The position numbers and the translations under genes are program-made. Below, piece after piece: positions 55,331-62,207 of a stretch of 64,000 nt of DNA. Under the pieces are notes generated by a model that had not been told where the DNA came from, did not search any database, and saw nothing but the letters and a program-made list of their open reading frames with translations. Where the stretch lies: positions 186,001 through 250,000 of the forward strand of contig NZ_CP102826.1 of NCBI RefSeq assembly GCF_025643595.1. Direction: 5' to 3'. The number at the start of each line of letters is the position of its first letter. Within the stretch, counting starts at the first letter, position 1. This stretch comes from Saccharopolyspora rosea (GTDB lineage: Bacteria; Actinomycetota; Actinomycetes; Mycobacteriales; Pseudonocardiaceae).

Positions 55331-55367
55331 GGGAGGGCCCGCGGTCCGCTCGACCGCGGGCCCTCCC
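55331..55367 (+). terminator. Hairpin between the peptide genes and the ABC exporter
   Basis: Perfect 16-bp arms (55331-55346, 55352-55367), 5-nt loop, 6 nt after peptide 2. No T tract. As a partial terminator it would give abundant peptide mRNA with limited read-through into the exporter, a layout known from bacteriocin operons. Confidence 0.75.
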
Positions 55368-55387
55368 GCTCTGCGAGGAGGTCGGAG

Positions 55388-57184
55388 TTGGCCCAACCGG
55401 GAGTGCGCGAGATCTTCCGCCGGTTCTGGCCGTTCCTGCACCGAGACCGGCGAAAACTGCTCGTCGCGGCGGTGTTGTTCGTGGTCGCGGCGGTGATGGA
55501 GACGGTCGCGGTGTGGATGTTCAAGGTCCTCACCGACGACGCGCTGACCACCGGGAAGCTGTCCGCGTTCTGGCAGCCGGGGATGACCTGGCTCGGCACG
55601 GCCGTGGTGGGCGCCGCGGCGTCCTTCGGCGGTGCGTACCTGACGTCGAGGGCGGCGGAGAAATTCCTGCTGGAACTGCGGGCGCACGTTTTCGACCACG
55701 TTCAGGAACTGTCGCCGGACTTCTTCGCGCGGCGCGGCACGGGTGATCTCGTGGCGCGCCTGTCGGGAGACGTCGAATCCGTCGAAAGACTCGTCGGATC
55801 CGGGATGCTCGAAACTGTTTCGGCGTTGTTCAGCGTGGTGCTCTACGCGGGCGCCGCGCTGTACCTGAGCTGGGACCTGGCATTGCTGGCCCTGCTGTTG
55901 GCCCCGGTTTTCTGGCTGGTCGCCCGGAAGTTCTCGCACCGCATCCGCACGGCGTCCCGGCAGGAGCGCGACGCCAACGGCGCGATCAGCTCCGTGGTGG
56001 CCGAGGGGATCGCCAACGTCGAGCTGGTGCAGTCCTGCAACCAGCAGCGCAGCCAGGGCGAGCGGCTGCACCGGGAGTCGTTGCGCTGGTTCGGCGCCAA
56101 GCTGGCCGAGGCGCGCCTGTCGGCGCTGTACGCCCCGGTGGTCACGGTGCTGGAGACGGTCTGCGTGCTGCTGATCATCGGTGTCGGCGTGTGGGAGATC
56201 TCCGCGCAGCGCATCACCATCGGTGGCCTCATCGCGTTCGCCGCCTACCTCGGCTACCTGTACCAGCCGTTGCAGCAGCTGGGGCAGATCACCATGGCGG
56301 TCACCGCGGCCCGCGCGGGTTCGGAGCGGCTGATCGAGCTGATGGACCAGCGCCCGGCGGTGGCGGACACCGGCCGCGCGTCGCTCCCGGCTCGGCGCAG
56401 CAGGGGAATCCGGTTCGAGCGCGTCGGTTTCGGCTACCCGGGAGCGGACCGCCCCGCGCTGGCGGACTTCGGTCTCGACGTGCGCCCCGGCGAGTTCGTC
56501 CTGGTCACCGGCCCGAGCGGCGCGGGGAAGTCGACGCTGGCCAAGTTGCTGCTGCGGTTCTACGACCCGCACGCGGGACGCGTGCTGCTCGACGACGTCG
56601 ACCTGCGCGACCTGCCGCTGCGCGCGGTGCGCGACTCGATCGCCCTGGTCCCGCAGGAGGTCGCGATCTTCCACGGCACGGTCGCGGACAACATCGCTTT
56701 CGGCGCCCCGGACGCGACGCGCGACGAGATCGTGGCGGCGGCCCGCGAGGCGGACGCCGACGAGTTCGTCCGCCGCCTCCCGGACGGCTACGACACGGTC
56801 ATCGGCGAACGCGGCGCCCTGCTCTCCGGCGGCCAGCGCCGCCGACTGTCGATCGCCCGCGCGGTGCTGCGCCGCGCCCCGGTGCTGGTACTGGACGAAC
56901 CGACCAACGGCCTCGATCGCGCGTCGACCCGCCGGGTCGTCGAACCGCTGCGCCGCCTGGCCCGCACCCGCACCACGATCCTGATCAGCCACGACCTGGA
57001 CCTGGCCGCCGAAGCGGACCGCGTGGTGGTGCTCGACGGCGGCCGAGCGGCGTCCCCGCCGCGCCCGGAGCGGACCGGTTTCGCCGGAGATCTGTTCGGG
57101 CCCGACGACGCCCCGACCGTCCGGCTCCGCCCGCCCTGGCTGGCGACCCTGACGAATCCGGGCATCGCCCGGGGCCGCCGCTGA
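55388..57184 (+). CDS. ABC exporter (fused membrane and ATPase domains)
   Basis: A 598-residue half-transporter of the MsbA/HlyB type. The membrane domain has six helices (about 24-45, 65-88, 143-160, 162-180, 255-272, 278-295). The ATPase has Walker A GPSGAGKST (375-383), Q-loop VPQE, signature LSGGQRRR (479-486), Walker B VLVLDE (499-504) and H-loop ISHD. No C39 peptidase domain, so it would export without cleaving a double-glycine leader. TTG 55388 follows GAGGAGGTCGGAG; GTG 55403 is an alternative. It is the only protein downstream of the peptide genes. Confidence 0.9.
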   Translation: MAQPGVREIFRRFWPFLHRDRRKLLVAAVLFVVAAVMETVAVWMFKVLTDDALTTGKLSAFWQPGMTWLGTAVVGAAASFGGAYLTSRAAEKFLLELRAHVFDHVQELSPDFFARRGTGDLVARLSGDVESVERLVGSGMLETVSALFSVVLYAGAALYLSWDLALLALLLAPVFWLVARKFSHRIRTASRQERDANGAISSVVAEGIANVELVQSCNQQRSQGERLHRESLRWFGAKLAEARLSALYAPVVTVLETVCVLLIIGVGVWEISAQRITIGGLIAFAAYLGYLYQPLQQLGQITMAVTAARAGSERLIELMDQRPAVADTGRASLPARRSRGIRFERVGFGYPGADRPALADFGLDVRPGEFVLVTGPSGAGKSTLAKLLLRFYDPHAGRVLLDDVDLRDLPLRAVRDSIALVPQEVAIFHGTVADNIAFGAPDATRDEIVAAAREADADEFVRRLPDGYDTVIGERGALLSGGQRRRLSIARAVLRRAPVLVLDEPTNGLDRASTRRVVEPLRRLARTRTTILISHDLDLAAEADRVVVLDGGRAASPPRPERTGFAGDLFGPDDAPTVRLRPPWLATLTNPGIARGRR

Positions 57185-57186
57185 CG

Positions 57187-57229
57187 GGCCGGTCGGCGCG
57201 CGGGGGAGGGGAGCGCGCGCCGACCGGCC
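57187..57229 (+). terminator. Terminator after the ABC exporter
   Basis: Perfect 16-bp arms (57187-57202 and 57214-57229) with an 11-nt loop, 2 nt after the stop codon. It also lies beyond the end of the convergent minus-strand gene that stops at 57300. Confidence 0.85.
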
Positions 57230-57299
57230 GGGGTGAGGCGATGCCTCACCGATGCGGACTCGGCGTCCTGGAGTCGGGGGCCGACGCCGAGCCGACGAC

Positions 57300-57569
57300 T
57301 CACGGCGGTGGCGGCCATTCCGGCGCGTCCAGCGGTGGTTCCGCCGGTATGTCCGATGTGGACGGTGGTGGTTCCTCGCGGAGCCGGTGCCGACCGCCCC
57401 GCTCCCGCTGCCGGGCCTCCTGCTCGACCTGCGCGATGAGCTGCCACACGCTCACCGCGCCTTCCCCGGCTCCGGCGTGCTGCGGCCGCGAACCCCAGGT
57501 CCCCGAGTGCATCAACACGCCGCCGACGGCGATGATCAGGCAGCTGAGAGCGGTCCACGCGGCGAACAT
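57300..57569 (-). CDS. Small membrane protein downstream of zinc-finger gene
   Basis: An 89-residue protein with one N-terminal transmembrane helix (FAAWTALSCLIIAVGGVLM), a charged helix (VWQLIAQVEQEARQRERGG) and a Pro-rich C-terminus (EPPLDAPEWPPPP). Its ATG overlaps the stop of the zinc-finger gene (ATGA), so they are co-translated. No family recognised. Confidence 0.7.
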   Translation of the reverse strand: MFAAWTALSCLIIAVGGVLMHSGTWGSRPQHAGAGEGAVSVWQLIAQVEQEARQRERGGRHRLREEPPPSTSDIPAEPPLDAPEWPPPP

Positions 57570-57799
57570 CAACGCGTCCTCCTGGAAGTCGTCGAGCGGG
57601 CGGAGATCCGGTGCGCCTCGGCGTTGCACTCGGGGCAGGTCTCCCACAACCACGCGAGCTGCGAGTTGTCCGCGAGCACGTCCAGCCCGCACAGCGTGCG
57701 CACCTCGGCCCCGGTCGGATGCAGGAAAACGCCCTCGGGCCGCGGGTCCAGGCTCGCGTGCCGTGCCCCATCACCGGGAACCCAGTGGAACGGATGCAT
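57569..57799 (-). CDS. Small zinc-finger protein
   Basis: A 76-residue protein of a type often found beside XRE/DUF397 genes in Pseudonocardiales. It has MHPFHWVPGDGARHAS, then HPTGAEVRTLCGLDV and WLWETCPECNAEAHR, so His plus C-x-x-C can form a zinc site. ATG 57799 is chosen over 57811 because GGGAG precedes it. Divergent from the XRE gene, sharing its operator region. Confidence 0.8.
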   Translation of the reverse strand: MHPFHWVPGDGARHASLDPRPEGVFLHPTGAEVRTLCGLDVLADNSQLAWLWETCPECNAEAHRISARSTTSRRTR

Positions 57800-57824
57800 G
57801 AGGACTCCCATCTCAGCCGTCGGA

Positions 57825-57881
57825 TGTCTACGGAGTGATCAGCTTGTGTAGACAGGATCGGTGTCTAGTAGACACTGATCA
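57825..57881. promoter_or_regulatory. Operator array GTGTCTA/TAGACAC in the zinc-finger/XRE divergent promoter
   Basis: Contains TGTCTAC (57825-57831) facing GTAGACA (57848-57854), then a perfect 15-bp dyad GTGTCTAGTAGACAC (57861-57875), and TGATCA at 57836-57841 and 57876-57881. A further GTAGACAC lies inside the XRE gene at codons 3-5 (57941-57948). Likely autoregulatory sites of the XRE protein. Confidence 0.7.
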
Positions 57882-57934
57882 ATTCCACGATCAGGCGAAG
57901 TGGCTGGATTTCGGCCGCGACTACGATCTGTCTC

Positions 57935-58801
57935 GTGCCTGTAGACACCAACGGTGTGACGCCCCGAGCCCGCGCACTGTCAGCGGCAATTCGGTCGATC
58001 CGGGAGCGCTCGGGTGTGAGCGGACGAGAACTGAGCCGACGACTCGGCCTGAGTCACGGCACCGTCTCGCACTGGGAAACCGGTCGCCGCATCCCGACAC
58101 CGGAAGACGTCGCGTCCTTGCTGACAGCTGCCGGAATCACCGGTGCCGAGAAGCAACGCGTGATCGAGCTCGCCCGTCACGCCAGCGAACCGAACTGGCT
58201 CACCGTGGGCATGCCCGGCATCCCGCAACAGCTCGCGGGTGCGGTGGAGTGCGAGCGCGCAGCCTCCTCGATCGTCGAGTGGGCGCCAATGGGGCTTCCC
58301 GGACTGCTTCAAACCGGCGATTACGCCCGGGCGATCGCGGCGGCGAGTGGTTTGCCGTCGTACGAGCTGGAACAGCGCGTCGTTCTTCGACTTGCTCGGC
58401 GGGAAGTGCTCACCCGCAGGGACCCGGTTGTGTTCCACGCCTTGGTGGGCGAAGACGCGCTCCGAGACAAGATCGGCACGCCCGAGGTCATGGAGGAACA
58501 GCTCCGGTATCTCCTGGAACTGGCGGAGCGCGAGAACATCACCATCCAGATCGTGCCGCCCCGCATCGGCTGGCATCCCGGCATCGCCGGTCCCTTCGTG
58601 CTGTACGACTTCCCGGAAGCTCCGTCCGTCGTGCACTTCGAACACTTCAGTTCGGGAGCGTTCGTGCCGGACGAAGATGACGTACTCGCGTACCGGAAAG
58701 CCGTGGACAGCATCCGCGCGGTCGCGCTCGGCCAGAAGGACTCGACGAAGCTCATGGCCGAGATCCTCGATGAGTTGGAGAAGATGCATGGAACTTGGTG
58801 A
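57935..58801 (+). CDS. XRE family regulator with DUF5753-type sensor domain
   Basis: A 288-residue regulator. The HTH (about residues 12-66) reads LSAAIRSIRERSGVSGRELS, RRLGLSHGTVSHWETGRRIP. The C-terminal two-thirds (PMGLPGLLQTGDYARA, RQEVL-like RREVLTRRDP, HALVGEDALR, NITIQIVPPRIGWHPG, VHFEHFSSGAFV) is the DUF5753 domain of actinobacterial XRE regulators. GTG 57935 has no ribosome site, so the mRNA may be leaderless; GTG 57956 is an alternative. Its 3' end overlaps the DUF397 gene. Confidence 0.92.
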   Translation: MPVDTNGVTPRARALSAAIRSIRERSGVSGRELSRRLGLSHGTVSHWETGRRIPTPEDVASLLTAAGITGAEKQRVIELARHASEPNWLTVGMPGIPQQLAGAVECERAASSIVEWAPMGLPGLLQTGDYARAIAAASGLPSYELEQRVVLRLARREVLTRRDPVVFHALVGEDALRDKIGTPEVMEEQLRYLLELAERENITIQIVPPRIGWHPGIAGPFVLYDFPEAPSVVHFEHFSSGAFVPDEDDVLAYRKAVDSIRAVALGQKDSTKLMAEILDELEKMHGTW

Positions 58802-59036
58802 CTGGCAGAAGGCCAGCTACAGCCAGCCGAACGGCAACTGCATCGAGGTGGCCCGGATCGGCTGGCGGAAGTCCAGCTACTCGTCCCAACCAGTCACCTG
58901 CGTCGAAGTCGGTCGCGTCCCCGGCGGCGCGGCCGTCCGGGACAGCAAGGACCCCGATGGCGGCTACTTCACGACCACCCCGACCCAGTGGTCGTCCTTC
59001 CTCGCCGCCGTCAAGAACGGCCGCTTCGACGCCTGA
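58788..59036 (+). CDS. DUF397 protein with a partial second DUF397 unit
   Basis: An 82-residue protein. Residues 5-24 (DWQKASYSQPNGNCIEVARI) are the first half of a DUF397 domain; residues 26-80 are a complete one (WRKSSYSSQPVTCVEVGRVP, AVRDSKDPDGGYFTTTPTQW). The ATG overlaps the XRE gene end by 14 nt. XRE-DUF397 pairs are widespread in actinobacteria and act as paired regulators in development in Streptomyces (for example the WhiJ family). Confidence 0.9.
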   Translation: MELGDWQKASYSQPNGNCIEVARIGWRKSSYSSQPVTCVEVGRVPGGAAVRDSKDPDGGYFTTTPTQWSSFLAAVKNGRFDA

Positions 59037-59042
59037 CCGCGC

Positions 59043-60890
59043 TCAGCCGAGGTCCGGGTCCGAGCGCAGCTCGATCGTCCTGCCCGGGGTGTGGAGTTCG
59101 AGGACGACCACGTCGTTGTCGCCCTTCCTCCACAGTGGACTCGGCGCGTGGAGGGTGCGCTGCGGGCCGAGGTTCCAGTAGCGGCCGAGCAGGAAGCCGT
59201 TGAGCCACACCAGACCCTTCTCCCAGCCCGGCAGTGCGAGGAAGCCGTCGGCCGGGTCGGCGATCCGCAGCGTCGCGCGGTGGAACGCCGGTCCGGCCGG
59301 GGCGGCGCCCGGTCGGAACCGCAGCGGCGACAGGTCGTCCAGCGGCAGCGGGCGGATCTCCCAGCCGAACAGGGCCTGGGAACCGTGCAGCACGCGGTCG
59401 GTGACGCCCTTCGCGTCGGCCAGCCGGTGCCCGTAGTTGATCCGTCCGCCCGTGTCGACCAGCAGGTCCAGCCGCACCGAGTCGCCGGGCACCGGCACCT
59501 GGACCGAGCCCTTCGGGTCGTTGCGGTCGAGGGTGCCCAGCGGTGTGCCGTCGGCGAAGACCAGCGCGCGGTCGGCCAGACCTTCCACCCGCACGCCGGC
59601 GGTTTCGCGCGGACCGCGGATCTCGGTGCGGTAGTGGATCAGGCCGTGCGGCTGGCCCAGCGCCTCCATGTGCACCGGTGTCGTCCGGCGCACCGGCTTG
59701 CTCAGCACGTCGAGCGAGTCGAGCAGGCCCACCGATCCGATCGGCTGCGCGGTCTGCGGCGCCAGGCGCGGCGGGCGCGCGGGCAGCGGCACGTCCGGCA
59801 GCGGTTCGTGGCGTCCGATGACCTCGCGGATGCGGTGGAACTTCTCGGTGAGTTCGCCGGCCTCGCCGATCGGGGCGTCGTAGTCGTAGCTGGTGACGGT
59901 CGGCTGGTAGCGGTCCTTGGCGTCGTCGTGGTTGGCCCCGGCCCACCACTCGAAGTTCGTGCCGCCGACCGCCATGTACAGCGAGACCGACGCCCCGGCG
60001 GCCAGCATCCGGTCGATGTTCGCGGCGGTCTCGGCCGGGTCGGTGGTGTTGTGCTGCTCGCCCCAGTGGTCGAACCAGCCGTCCCAGTACTCGGTGCACC
60101 ACAGCGGCCCGCGCGGCTGGTAGCGGCGCAGCGCGGCGAACGGTTCGGTCGGGTCGCCGCTGAAGTTCACCGTCGCCAGCTCGTCCGGCAGGTTCCCGCC
60201 GCGCAGCATCCACTCCGACGGGCCGTTGGAGCAGTACAGCAAGCTGTCGATCCCGTTGCCGCGCAACGTGTTCCGCAGGTGCTCCAGGTGGGCCAGGTCG
60301 TCGCCGTAGCTGCCGTACTCGTTCTCCACCTGGAACGCGATGATCGGCCCGCCCCGGGTGGCCTGCAACGGCGTGAGCTTCGGCAGCAGCGTGCCGAACC
60401 ACTCGTCGACCAGCTCGCGGTAGGGCGGTTCGTCGCAGCGCAGCGGCATCGTCCGGTCGGCGAGCAGCCAGGCGGGCAGCCCGCCGAAGTCCCACTCGGC
60501 GCAGATGTACGGGCCGGGGCGCACGGTCACCTTCAGCCCCGCCTCCGCCGCGGTCTCCACGAACCGCACCACGTCGCGCCAGCCGGAGAAGTCGACCTCG
60601 CCGCGCCGGGGTTCGTGGAAGTTCCAGGCGACGTAGGTGTCGACGGTGTTGAGCCCCAGCGCCCGCATCCGGTCCAGCCGGTCCCGCCACTGGTCCGGGT
60701 GCGTCCGGAAGTAGTGCATCTCCCCGGCGAGGATCCGGAACGGCTCGCCGTCGAGCAGGAACTCGTCACCGCGCACGGTCAGCCCGCCCGGTCCCGCCTC
60801 GGCCAGCACGCGGTTGCCCCCGCCGACCACGCCCAGCACCGCGCCACCCGCCGCCACCGCGCCGAGGAACCCGCGCCGATTGATGCCCAT
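59043..60890 (-). CDS. GH35 beta-galactosidase, Tat-exported
   Basis: A 615-residue glycosidase. The twin-arginine leader NRRGFLGAVAAGGAVLGVV (4-22) predicts Tat export. The barrel has RILAGEMHYFRTHPDQWRDR, GPYICAEWDFGGLPAW, GPIIAFQVENEYGSYG (acid/base Glu region, 189-193) and WCTEYWDGWFDHWG (nucleophile Glu267). C-terminal beta domains (about 350-615) follow. ATG 60890 follows GGGAGGCGGG. Releases terminal beta-galactose from polysaccharides. Converges on the DUF397 gene with a 6-nt gap. Confidence 0.94.
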   Translation of the reverse strand: MGINRRGFLGAVAAGGAVLGVVGGGNRVLAEAGPGGLTVRGDEFLLDGEPFRILAGEMHYFRTHPDQWRDRLDRMRALGLNTVDTYVAWNFHEPRRGEVDFSGWRDVVRFVETAAEAGLKVTVRPGPYICAEWDFGGLPAWLLADRTMPLRCDEPPYRELVDEWFGTLLPKLTPLQATRGGPIIAFQVENEYGSYGDDLAHLEHLRNTLRGNGIDSLLYCSNGPSEWMLRGGNLPDELATVNFSGDPTEPFAALRRYQPRGPLWCTEYWDGWFDHWGEQHNTTDPAETAANIDRMLAAGASVSLYMAVGGTNFEWWAGANHDDAKDRYQPTVTSYDYDAPIGEAGELTEKFHRIREVIGRHEPLPDVPLPARPPRLAPQTAQPIGSVGLLDSLDVLSKPVRRTTPVHMEALGQPHGLIHYRTEIRGPRETAGVRVEGLADRALVFADGTPLGTLDRNDPKGSVQVPVPGDSVRLDLLVDTGGRINYGHRLADAKGVTDRVLHGSQALFGWEIRPLPLDDLSPLRFRPGAAPAGPAFHRATLRIADPADGFLALPGWEKGLVWLNGFLLGRYWNLGPQRTLHAPSPLWRKGDNDVVVLELHTPGRTIELRSDPDLG

Positions 60891-61032
60891 CCCGCCTCCC
60901 TGTGACGCCAATTGCGCGAAATCGCACCGATTCTCGCGACTTCGCACACCGGTCGCGCCATTGATGACCGGATCGGAGCAACGGGCCGGAATGCTCTGTC
61001 CGCCCGGCGGCGACGGGGCGGATGCTTCGCCA

Positions 61033-61671
61033 ATGGGCACGTTGACGTGCCACTACAAGCGCGCGGGTTCGGAGGCGCCGGACGAGGTCCTGACGCGGTT
61101 CCGGACCCTGGCGCGCAGGCACGCCGGGGGTCGCGTCCTGGACATCGGCGCCTACCAGCCGGACGACCTGCTCTGCTACCGGAACCTCGGCTCGCTGGCG
61201 CTGGTGGCCGCGGACGCCCGGTTGCTCGCGGAACCGCCGCCCGGCGCCGAGTTCGTCGACACCGGCCTGGAGCGGCTGCCGTTCCCGGCCGGTGCCTTCG
61301 ACGTCGTGATCTGCCGGTTCGCGCTGTGCGCCACACCGGACCCCTGCCGCGCGGCCCGCGAGATCGCCCGCGTGCTCGGCCGGAACGGGCACGTGCTCTT
61401 CCTCGAACACGCACGGGCACCCGGCGTCATCGGCCAGGCGCAGGACCAGGCCCAGCGCATGCTGCACGGGACCCGCCACTGCCGCCTCAACGTCGAGGTG
61501 GTGGCGAACTGGCAGCTGGTCGGACTCGTCATGCGCCGCCTCGACTGGTACTGGCCGCCGTGCTACGCGCGGGCACCGCTGGTCCAGGGCGTGGCGACCC
61601 ACCCCGACCAGCGCTACCGGCAGGAACTGGCGTGGCTGCGCGGCACCGAGATCCCAGGAGGGAAGCCATGA
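61033..61671 (+). CDS. Class I SAM-dependent methyltransferase
   Basis: A 212-residue protein. Motif I is GGRVLDIGAYQPDD, followed by the acidic end ALVAADARL, GLERLPFPAGAFDVVICRFAL and LGRNGHVLFLEHAR (UbiE/COQ5-like). The start is uncertain: ATG 61033 lacks a good ribosome site and ATG 60964 or 60991 are in frame. It overlaps the next gene (ATGA), so the two are coupled. Substrate unknown. Confidence 0.8.
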   Translation: MGTLTCHYKRAGSEAPDEVLTRFRTLARRHAGGRVLDIGAYQPDDLLCYRNLGSLALVAADARLLAEPPPGAEFVDTGLERLPFPAGAFDVVICRFALCATPDPCRAAREIARVLGRNGHVLFLEHARAPGVIGQAQDQAQRMLHGTRHCRLNVEVVANWQLVGLVMRRLDWYWPPCYARAPLVQGVATHPDQRYRQELAWLRGTEIPGGKP

Positions 61672-62156
61672 CCAGGAAAGTCGTGGACTGCCGCAAGTAC
61701 CCCAGCGAGATCGGCTGCACGCTGATGCTCGCCGGGGAGGAGGACGAAGTGGTCGAGGCCGCCGCCCAGCACGCGGTGGCGGTGCACCGGCACGAGGACA
61801 CCCCGGAGCTGCGCGAGACGATCCGGCAGCTCCTGGTGGACGAGGGTGCGGCGGACGGCATGAAGTTCGTCCAGCTCATCGAGTTCCACACCGGCAAGGG
61901 CGCGGAGCTGAACCACCTGCTGGACGAGTGGGAGGACGCCACCGGCGGCAAGCGCACCGCCACCCGCGCGGTCCTCACGCGGGACCACGAGCGGCCGGAC
62001 ACCTACTACGAGTTCGTCGAGTTCCCGTCGTACGAGGAGGCCATGCGCAACTCGCGGCTACCCGAAACCGACGAGATCTCCGGCAGGATGCGCGCCCTCT
62101 GCGACGAGACGCCCACCTTCCACAACCTCGACGTCGTCCGCTCGGACACCCTCTGA
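61668..62156 (+). CDS. DUF1059-type domain fused to an ABM-like ferredoxin-fold domain
   Basis: A 162-residue protein. Residues 1-60 (RKVVDCRKYPSEIGCTLMLAGE, VEAAAQHAVAVHRHEDTPEL, in parts) are a DUF1059-like small metal-binding domain with Cys8 and Cys17 and two histidines. Residues about 66-162 (KFVQLIEFHTGKGAELNHLL ... YYEFVEFPSYEEAMRNSRLP) look like a dimeric alpha-beta barrel of the antibiotic biosynthesis monooxygenase type. ATG 61668 follows AGGAGGGAAGCC and overlaps the methyltransferase stop. Function unknown. Confidence 0.8.
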   Translation: MTRKVVDCRKYPSEIGCTLMLAGEEDEVVEAAAQHAVAVHRHEDTPELRETIRQLLVDEGAADGMKFVQLIEFHTGKGAELNHLLDEWEDATGGKRTATRAVLTRDHERPDTYYEFVEFPSYEEAMRNSRLPETDEISGRMRALCDETPTFHNLDVVRSDTL

Positions 62157-62165
62157 GCGCCGAAG

Positions 62166-62200
62166 CGGTTCCGCGCGGCACCGACGTCCGCGCGGAACCG
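62166..62200. terminator. Terminator between DUF1059 gene and S9 peptidase
   Basis: Perfect 13-bp arms (62166-62178, 62188-62200) with a 9-nt loop between two convergent genes. Confidence 0.85.
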
Positions 62201-62207
62201 CGACGAC

